A stretch of 39,744 bases of DNA, from NCBI GenBank assembly GCA_007026445.1, contig VDMD01000181.1:1-39744 (forward strand). Reading direction: 5' to 3'. Below, one piece after another: positions 32,491 through 39,744 of this stretch. The position numbers and the translations under genes are program-made. Each line of letters begins with the position of its first letter. Positions within the stretch are counted from its first letter, which is position 1. The stretch comes from Schizophyllum amplum (lineage: Eukaryota; Basidiomycota; Agaricomycetes; Agaricales; Schizophyllaceae). Below the pieces are notes generated by a model, which searched no databases, had not been told where the DNA came from, and saw nothing but the letters and a program-made list of their open reading frames with translations.

Positions 32491-33333
32491 TCAGTGCTTG
32501 ACGACCACGCGCTTCGTGTGCTTGCCCGCCCGCCTCCGCTCGGAGCAGGGAACAGGGCGGCGCCATGATTCGTCCGGATCCTCGAGTACGATATCTGCGT
32601 GCTGCACTGGCGCCGGTGCGGGCGGCTCCCTCGGCGGCGAGCGCATTGGCATTGGTCCGCTAGACGGATGACGGTGGTGCGAGGGATGCGCATGGGGATG
32701 GGGGACGGGCTCTTGTGGCATAGGTGGCGGGTAGGGCTGGGTATGCATCGGCGGACCCGGGGGTGGCGGCATAGGGACGGGGCGCGCACCGGGCGGTGGG
32801 TATGGGTAGCTGCCCCCGCCGTTCTGCACGGGGGTCATCGGGTGAGGCGCAGGCTGCAGCGGCTGGTTGTGGCCGGGCCACCCGCGGGGCGCCGCCGCTT
32901 CTGGCGCGTCGAGGCGCCTGATCTCCCGGCCTGCTTGCGCGAAGAACGCACGCTCCTGGCGCGCAAAGATGTCACTTGATGCAGCGGGCGGCTTGCACTC
33001 GGGGCGCTTCGCTGGGAACATGGCCATGAGATCATGGCCAGTAGGCGGCGGCGGGTAATGTCTCCGCGATGACTCCGCGGAGGCGCCATCATAGCCAAGA
33101 TCGACATCTAGTGGCAAGATCAGTAAGGGGACGCGTATGAACAATGGAAACGTACCTCGCAGCGCTCCGGGCGAGAACGGTCGTGGTTGGGGGCCACTTG
33201 ACGAGGAGGGTGGCGACGGAAGCGAAGGTGGCTTCATATGTGGCGCGCGCAGATCATCTCGGGGAGAAGCGGTGCTCGCTGTCGGCGAGGGGGTCGAGTG
33301 CGTGGTATCAACAGGTCGGAGGTGAAACGACAT
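32491..33333 (-). CDS. Proline-rich low-complexity protein, function unknown
   Basis: One exon ends GALR at an intron donor (gtacgtttcc..cactag, about 33109-33156); the second continues DVDLGYDGASAESSRRHYPP. The ordered-looking core is HDLMAMFPAKRPECKPPAAS and DIFARQERAFFAQAGREIRR (about 32910-33040). It is followed by a Pro/His/Met-rich tail (PVPMPPPPGPPMHTQPYPPP, HPHAHPSHHRHPSS) and a basic C-terminus (AGKHTKRVVVKH). ATG at 33331-33333 (MSFHLRPVDTTHST) is chosen because a TATA box lies 75-80 nt upstream; the ORF is also open to 33357. No frame error. The tail suggests a disordered nuclear or RNA-associated protein, but I cannot name a family. Confidence 0.6.
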   Translation of the reverse strand: MSFHLRPVDTTHSTPSPTASTASPRDDLRAPHMKPPSLPSPPSSSSGPQPRPFSPGALRGTFPLFIRVPLLILPLDVDLGYDGASAESSRRHYPPPPTGHDLMAMFPAKRPECKPPAASSDIFARQERAFFAQAGREIRRLDAPEAAAPRGWPGHNQPLQPAPHPMTPVQNGGGSYPYPPPGARPVPMPPPPGPPMHTQPYPPPMPQEPVPHPHAHPSHHRHPSSGPMPMRSPPREPPAPAPVQHADIVLEDPDESWRRPVPCSERRRAGKHTKRVVVKH

Positions 33334-33408
33334 GACAAGGAAATGGGTGGCGCGCAAAAGGTGGGGGAGGCAAGAACAGAGGCGACGCGGGTCCTAGAAG
33401 CCGCCAGC

Positions 33409-33414
33409 TATATA
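33409..33414 (-). promoter_or_regulatory. TATA box for the proline-rich gene
   Basis: The palindromic CTATATAG lies about 76-81 nt upstream of the minus-strand ATG. Confidence 0.4.
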
Positions 33415-35050
33415 GTGTCGGGACCCTGCGCCAGTACCCATTTGTACCTCGATCCGTCTTAATGGTTACCTATTAGACCGAGATACGCAGATCTCATCTC
33501 TTCTCATCTCCACTGCCTCTCAGGCTTGCGTCACACGTCACGGTTGTATGTACATAAAGATCACTTGTGTGATAGCCCCAGTGGGAAAGGGACGGCTGCA
33601 TACTGTATCTCCTCTTGATCAGTGTCTTTTCTGTCCCGATCCGACCCTTCGCCTGCGCCCGAGGCCTGCGCTACCGCAACTACCGCGCATTCGCCAGCAC
33701 GCGGAGTGGCAGAGCGTAGCCGCGATGCCGTGCGCGTCTCTCTCCGCACATCACGGGCCCGCGGTGACCAGACGACCTGCCTACAGGTTTCGCCGCACTA
33801 AGGACACGGCGCTGGGAACAACAGCACACTTACACTCTGTCAGGGGCGTCTGCCGTGGCTGACATCGTCGGAGCTCCTTCTTGAAGGCCGGTCGTTCAAT
33901 GCATCACGCCCATTCAACCTAGAATAGCCTGACTGCTGAATTCAATACTCGGTCTGTTCCCCTTAGCGATCATGTTGTAGACTTACTTTAGACCGTGCGT
34001 GCCGGCGCAGCGCAGCTGATGCTTTCTGTCAACCACCGCCACGCCGATTAGGAAGAAGAGGTGTCCTTCTAAACCGAACCTGGGCGCGTTCTGCATTCAC
34101 TGTTCCTGGCATAGTAAGCTCCGGGGCTGTGCGCGCAGCCTGTGAGACCCCGACATTCTCGAAGCTGGTCACTAGATTGATCGGGTAGAATAATCGTTCC
34201 GCGTTAGAATATCACAGGCAGAGCCTCTCACCTTTGGCCTGCGGCGCTCGGCGTCTGTCGCATACTCAAGAATGCCAGCCCGGATCGAGCCGCACACGTA
34301 TCCGGCTCTATCGATGTATGTCAAAGTTAGCATCAGTCAAGACGACGCATGTAGCATTCTCCGTACCATACGAGCCCACTCACCACTTTCCGCGGCGCCA
34401 CTGGCCCTGCAAGCCAGCCAGATCAGTTATATCGATGACAGATCGAGCGTTCAGGGCCCTTTCTAGAGCGTACTAACGCAATGGCTGTCCACTGGTCAGA
34501 CTTGTTATGATCTATTACAAGTAGTCAGCACCGCAGTTGCGCTTAGTAGTAGTAGTCGTGCGCTCACCATCGGTAAGACCCCACGCTAGCGACATTTCAT
34601 TTCCGTCGCCAGCGCTTGATTCTCTCGTGGTCACTCTCGGAGACTTCAGTGCGCGCCTTGCGCGCTCGCAATGTTTCTCGCGCGCCGCGTCTTCCACTTC
34701 GATGACCACGTCGCCGCCGCGAAGCCGCGCAGATCAGGTCCCTCGTGTGATTCCAGCGCATTAGCGCCGCGCCCGCTCCCAGCAGCCTGCACGCTCCAGT
34801 CAGCCGCGCATTCATATCACAACGCGCCGTCGCTTACCTGCTTCGCCGCTGCCGCAATCAGCAAGGTTCATCACCATATGTCGCCCGTCGTTCTAGGAGG
34901 TGGGCGCTGTTCAATGTTCATTCGTAAGTGCGCATAGGCGAGGAAGTACGTGACTTACATACAGGACGCACGGTGCGGACGTCACGCTGCTGTCCGCCTA
35001 TCACATAAATGGTAGGGCATCTGATTGAGCTGGCGCGCGCAGGCCGCCGA

Positions 35051-35127
35051 GTGGCGAGCTCGTGTCTCGCCGGAATGTCGAGCTCGTGTCCGGCCGGGAT
35101 GGTGGGCTGGTGTCGTATGCCGAGGAT
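35051..35127. repeat. Three imperfect ~25-bp tandem units
   Basis: Units start near 35051, 35077 and 35101 and share G(T)xGAGCTCGTGTC..GCCGG.AT; the third is more diverged (GGTGGGCTGGTGTCGTATGCC). Read on the minus strand they give a repeated PAGHELDI/PARHELAT pattern. Confidence 0.6.
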
Positions 35128-35850
35128 CGCTTGATTGTCGAAAGGAGGCGTCATGTCACAGCACGGAGAACGGTATCCTAGTTTGCGAGGGGCGTCATAG
35201 CTCGCAGACGCGGTGCGCAGGTCGCCTCTAGTACGCAAGGAACCACCGTTCAATAAAAAGGTCTGCCGCACAATGAAGAAGTCCGCCGCCACTCACTGTT
35301 TAGCAAACGGGTTTCCGCCGCTCTATGAGAAGGTCCGCGGGCAGTGCGCTAGACAGACTCCCCGGGAAGAGGTCGGCGCATCGCCACTCCGCTGCCACAG
35401 CATGTCCTCTCCAAACAGATGTTTCTCCATAGGCTAGATTTCGCCGATATTCGAGGCCAAATGGCGAAACGTATAGTCAGACCTCGCGCGTCTAGAGAAC
35501 CAGAACAGCTGCCCCAAAATGCCAGCGCGAGGGCGGCTTCAAACTGGCTCCGAGCTTCATGTGTGCGATGTCCGACGACTGGGTGAACCTGCACGCTTGA
35601 GTTCTGAGGCGATAACATGCCTCTGCGAAGGTGTAACACGTCGAAGAGGTTTGACGCCGCGTACCGACATACCCGAGATTCATCAAGAGACATTCGGAGC
35701 TGCTGCACCTCTGAGATCTAGACGTCGTTGGTAAAAACCCTGTCGTTTAGGCTTCCTGCAGTGAACTCGTCAACATACATGGTATCCTAATGCTGCGGTC
35801 CACATATGCTGATTGCATCCCTCGAGCCGCTAGCGACGATGACTAGTGAC

Positions 35851-35870
35851 TGGTGGTGGTGGTGGTGGTG
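35851..35870. repeat. (TGG)n microsatellite
   Basis: Six uninterrupted TGG units plus TG, in non-coding sequence upstream of nothing recognised. Confidence 0.8.
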
Positions 35871-36328
35871 AACAAGCTGTCAATATGCCATTGCCGTCTG
35901 CCACGGTGGCAGTGCCACCTGGCAATTCACGTGAACTGAAACCACGCGGGGACAAACAAGTGTAAAATTAGTCAGCGGTAAGGAAATATATAGACTCTGT
36001 ATACCCTGGTATACCCATGCGCTTGCTATAGTGCGCTCGGAAGATCCCCGTGGCTGAATAAAGACACTGACTTTCTCAGGCAAAGTTTTGAGCTCTACGT
36101 GCCATGAGACGCGCCGCCTCCCATTGTATGTTCTTCGCATTGCTTAGGTCCTCGTGTATGTTATACTCATCAGTCTTTCAGCTACACGAATACATCGAAT
36201 TGCTATGTTGCGATGCGCTATCAGGCGCAGCCCGCGGTACAAGGCTTCTTCTGCTAGTGATTTATTAAGTACGCCGTATCAAAATTCTCATTGGAATGGG
36301 GCCAATGCCAGGTGCGGTTCTCCGTCTG

Positions 36329-37707
36329 CTACAGCGTGGAGATGTCGATAACGAAGCGGAAGCGCACGTCGGACTTAACAACACGGTCCCAGGCCTCGTT
36401 GCTACGAGGAGGATTAGCACGGGATCTTATACAATTACGGAAGAACGTACATCTTGGACGCTGGAATGGTCTCAATCTCCGCTGTGATGCCATGCTTGCC
36501 TGCACTTCTGTCAGCAAGACATGCAGCAAACCATCCACAGTGTACGTACCGCAGAAGTTCAGCATTTCTTGCGTCTCGCGGATGCTACCAATATACGAGC
36601 CAGTGATGCTGCGTCGGCCCGAGATGAGGCTGTAGGCATGAACCGACATGGGGTTCAAGGGAACGCCGACCTCGACGAGGGCGCCACCGATGCCGAGGAG
36701 CGACACATACTGGTCCAGGTTAAGATTCGAGGACACCGTGTTGACGATGAGGTCAAATAGCCTTGAGGGCCGTGAACGTCTCCGCGTCGGACGTCGCATA
36801 GTACTTGTCCGCGCCGAGACTGAGCCCAGCTCCTTCTTGCTGAGCGACTGGGACAGACGGTGACCTCTGCGCCTAGCGCCCTGAGGAAGAAAGATCAGGT
36901 AAGTCTCCTCCGCTGAAATCGACCACGGTGCCACATACTTAGCAATCTTGACGCCAATGTGGCCGACGCCGCCGAGACCGATGATGGCGACGCGCTTGCC
37001 AGGGCCGGCATTCCAATGGTTTAGAGGCGAGTACATCGTGATGCCCGCGCCTAACACAGGATCAGTTACGATTCGTGTGGCGCGTTGGGCTGCACTTACA
37101 CAGAAGCGGGGCCGCCTTGTCCAGGGGGATGCCGTCGGGAATGCTCAGGACGAAGTCCTTGTCGACGACGATCATCTGCGAGTAGCCACCCGCAGTCGGC
37201 GCGAAGTTCTCCTTCGGGTCCTAGATGATGCGCATATATAACGGAGAGCATCACTGGGAGGAGAAGGGCGTACCATGCCATAATATGTGCCCACATTGGA
37301 ATTGATTTTTCCGTCGCCCGAGCAGAAATGTTCCTCGCCGATCTTGCAGTTATCGCAGCTGCGACACGAGTTCACCATGTTGCCGACGCCGACGTGGTCG
37401 CCGACCTTGAACTTCGTGACGTTCTTTCCGACGCTGCGGACGATACCAGCAATCTCGTGCCCGGGAACCATGGGAAATAGATTGGTCCCCACTCCTGTGA
37501 AGCGTATTTTTGTAAGCGGTGAAAGACGAAGACACATACAAGAGCATCAACGTACCCCGTTCACGACGTGAGGTCGCTGTGGCAGATGCCCGCGTACTTG
37601 ATGTCGATGACAACATCGTTCTCGTCTGGAGCGCGACGCTTGATGCTGACCGGCTGGAGCTTCTCGTTGGGACCGGCAGCGCCGTATGCTTTGATAGTGT
37701 CTGCCAT
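36329..37707 (-). CDS. Zinc-dependent NADP(H) alcohol dehydrogenase, CAD/ADH6 type
   Basis: Medium-chain alcohol dehydrogenases of this group reduce aromatic and aliphatic aldehydes. Start [20 protein letters not shown]; catalytic-zinc motif YAGICHSDL (Cys) and [10 protein letters not shown] (His-Glu); structural-zinc cluster [15 protein letters not shown] with four Cys; [20 protein letters not shown]; substrate-domain [12 protein letters not shown]; Rossmann motif [54 protein letters not shown]-terminus [12 protein letters not shown] (stop 36329-36331). Introns fit near 37495-37555, 37218-37273, 37049-37099 and 36899-36945. Apparent missing bases lie near 37575 (CTC-ACGTC, where CTCCACGTC restores HSDLHVVNG), 37490 and three between 36760 and 36880. 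About 355 aa when corrected, the usual length. In white-rot fungi such enzymes act on lignin-derived aldehydes (general knowledge, not shown here). Confidence 0.85.
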
Positions 37708-38640
37708 CTCGAATAGGGGTGATGAAAAGGTAGTGCAGGAAATCTGAGCACAACCTCGACCTCGAGGACGTGGTTTTTATACTCCGCTGCTGTCGATAGG
37801 GACGTCGACCGCAGACCAGCGCCACATACCACTGAGTCCGTTTCGGCGTGCTCGACCCAACTATTCCGCCCAATTCGGACAATGTATACGGTGGATCTTG
37901 GTGTGCTGATTCAGCGTGAGAAAGCATTGGTAAGTTAGTAGGACCGTTTCGGCTGGGGGGAGACTTGCCGGACGTGTGCGTACCTATAGCTTCTGCACAG
38001 CAGGACGCCACATTTGCAGTCATCACTCATGCTAACAGCGAGCGAGTCGACGTCGTGGCTGGTGGTATTGTACTCGCTTGACTTTGTTTCTCGTTCGCAT
38101 TGCTCTCGTTGCTGCGTTCCTGGCGACATATTTCATAGCTTCAGTACTCGTGAGTGCCGCAAGAGTGACGAGACAGACACTAGACAGACAACTTGAAAAA
38201 TAATCCTCGTGATGCCGCACGTGACTCGGCAATGACCGTACTCGATTCACACGGTTCGACTTCCAGCGACAGGGACGAGGACGTTCCCGTCAGTTCAATA
38301 AGCCCACAGTCTTGCGTCAGCCAATATGTAAGCGTAGCCAGCTGCCTATCGGTAGACGCCAGCGAGATGACGGACACGCCAGTACAACCAGAGTATGAAT
38401 CGTGACACTGCATTTATCATCAACCGTGGCAATGAATTTTCTGAACGCACGCTGGAATTTGAATGGCTCAGCGCCGGTAGATGTGTACTCAACCTAATTT
38501 GATCTTGAGTGTTATAATCACTACCGAATACCGGACGTACTTCTCCTTGGGCGTGCCCCGCCGTAATAACTGTCCCTCTCTTTCCTGAAGCAAATCATGC
38601 ACCGCGTTGCCCTAAAGAACGACCCATTAGGCATCAGAAG
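37708..38640. other. Intergenic, no supported gene
   Basis: ORFs on both strands (for example a Ser/Asp-rich 70-codon frame at 38193-38405 +) have no recognisable motif. The left part should carry the alcohol dehydrogenase promoter. Confidence 0.45.
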
Positions 38641-39744
38641 CTATAGGCTGGTTAACTGGCGTATTGGGTGTTCCAGTCTTGATGAAGGCCTCCAGGTTAG
38701 ACAAGATCTCCGTTTGTTGATCTTCGAAGAGCGTTTCGTTGTAGACTGCGCCGTGCGGGGATAGGGTCTGTGCGGATCGTCAGCCTCGATGGAATCGTCA
38801 ATGCGCGTCGTGCGATCCATGACACAAGGCATCCCGTCAGTGTACATCGCTGAACGCGTAAAGCACAAAGCACAGCCGCTGCGCATGTTCACCGCGACGT
38901 CCATCTGCAACCTAACTCACCGTATGCCTCGACTTGATCAACCCTGGGTGGACCTGCGGCTCAAATTCGAAGACATCCAATGCGGCGCGGAGGACTGTGG
39001 AGTAGGTTATGAGTCCGATTATTTTACGAATGAGTAGTGGGGGGCGTCAATAGGACGCGCGCCTACCTTTCCCGCTTTCCAGCGCATCGACGAGCGCTTG
39101 CTCGTGTATAACCGGTCCGCGAGAGGTGTTCACAATGATGATACCGTCGCGCATCTTTACGAATGCTATTGAGAGGTGTAAGGGACATGGTGGCGTAAGC
39201 AATATCTTATTGACCAAGCGAAGGAGATCCACTCACCCTCCGCATTCAGCAAATGCCGGGTATGTTTCGTTAGCGGACAGTTCAGCGAAAGCACATCCGC
39301 GCGAACGAGGATCTCGTCGAACGAGACGAACTCAGCACCCTTTTCTTCTTCCTCGGGCAGGCGGTGGCGGTTACTGTAGATAACCTTCATGCCGAAGTGC
39401 TGCATGTGGTCGCGTACAAGTTTGCCGATGTTGCCTGTAGGTGTATTCAGAGTGATACAACGGAAAATACGCCAACTAGGTTGGGACGCCGCAGCATGAT
39501 TAAAGCCCTAGGGTGCTTCGACTTACCCATGCCAATGATGCCCACGTCGACTTGCGCACATCCTTACCGACTAGCCGGCGATCCATAAATCTGCCCTCGC
39601 GGACATTCATCATTGTTCCGAGCCCGCGCGCATGACTTGTAGGATTAGCGACGCGGTCGTGTCCGCTGTGCGGCGCAGCGCTTGTAGCAGTGTTGCGTAG
39701 TAGACTCCATGTTTCGGTCGAGGAGTACTCAACGTCGAGCTGTA
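38641..39744 (-). CDS. D-isomer-specific 2-hydroxyacid dehydrogenase, N-terminus beyond window
   Basis: These NAD(P)-dependent enzymes interconvert D-2-hydroxyacids and 2-oxoacids (glyoxylate/hydroxypyruvate-reductase-like members are common in fungi). In gene order: helix LLQALRRTADTTASLILQ; REGRFMDRRLVGKDVR; nucleotide-binding GIIGMG|NIGKLVRDH; VIYSNRHRLPEEEEKGAEFV; SLNCPLTKHTRHLLNAE; MRDGIIIVNTSRGPVIHEQA, containing the catalytic Arg; VGLDVFEFEPQVHPGL with the Glu; then a terminal exon with PHGAVYNETLFEDQQTEILS (catalytic His) ending NTPVNQPI, stop 38641-38643. Introns fit at about 38769-38919, 39033-39067, 39163-39233 and 39435-39531. One base seems missing near 39555 between KST and GIIGMG. 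The first exons lie off the right edge. Confidence 0.8.

Larger units (their letters stand above)
33415..36328. other. 2.9 kb gene-poor stretch
   Basis: No gene could be supported. ORFs at 34918-35292 (-), 35349-35708 (-) and 35880-36140 (-) have no family features. AGT-type trinucleotide repeats occur near 34546-34557. The stretch is a candidate for a decayed gene or repeat, or for non-coding sequence. Confidence 0.4.

Noticed and set aside
38193..38405. 70-codon Ser/Asp-rich plus-strand ORF
   Set aside because: It has no motif, no neighbouring exon and low-complexity composition.
1..39744. Reading the broken genes as true pseudogenes
   Set aside because: Breaks are single-base, sit in homopolymers, and both sides keep conserved residues and splice sites; sequence error is simpler, though not proved.
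1..39744. CRISPR arrays, riboswitches, bacterial operons or ribosome binding sites
   Set aside because: The sequence is fungal nuclear DNA with introns, and no regularly spaced identical repeats with unique spacers were seen.

Overview
The window looks like a piece of a filamentous basidiomycete genome, probably a wood-decay Agaricomycete. Genes carry many short introns (about 45-60 nt, GT..AG), exons are GC-rich, intergenic gaps are short, and the recognisable genes (GH3 and GH71 glycosidases, an F-box protein, a Zn2Cys6 protein, a CAD-type alcohol dehydrogenase, a fungal GPHR homologue) are typical of such fungi. No bacterial-type signals are present. All calls were made by reading translations and splice sites by eye; no database search was run.

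Layout, left to right: the 3' part of a GH3 beta-glucosidase-like gene with a PA14 insert (+); degenerate ~20-bp repeats; a COA8-like mitochondrial protein (-) head-to-head with a Golgi pH regulator (GPHR) homologue (+); an F-box protein (+); a very small Zn2Cys6 protein (+); a secreted GH71 alpha-1,3-glucanase (-); a single-pass membrane protein (-); a large DDX60-like Ski2-type helicase (+, about 5.9 kb). Then comes an accessory block from about 19.9 to 27.1 kb. To its right lie an Rpp14-type RNase P/MRP subunit (+), the cullin-neddylation factor DCN1 (-), a proline-rich protein (-), a zinc alcohol dehydrogenase (-) and the 3' part of a D-2-hydroxyacid dehydrogenase (-) that runs off the window.

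The accessory block is the most unusual part. It starts with the 5' half of a tRNA gene (cut at the anticodon loop) followed by a 24-bp-stem hairpin and a 23-bp minisatellite. It then carries three intron-containing genes: an unknown protein with an AT-hook-like motif, a tyrosine-recombinase-like protein fused to C-terminal Cys/His zinc-binding repeats, and a small Lys-rich protein on the opposite strand. It ends against a complete tRNA-Arg(CCT)-like gene whose 5' half and short upstream flank resemble the left fragment. I infer a tyrosine-recombinase (Crypton-like or new) mobile element associated with tRNA genes; this is inference, not proof.

A second feature of the window is that many otherwise convincing genes (GH3, COA8, GPHR, F-box, Zn2Cys6, GH71, helicase, recombinase, both dehydrogenases) are broken by single-base shifts. 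Most are explained by one base missing from a short homopolymer, often C. DCN1, Rpp14 and the proline-rich gene read cleanly. The simplest explanation is indel error in a long-read assembly, so CDS spans below are loci whose reading frame needs correction. They are not claimed to be true pseudogenes.
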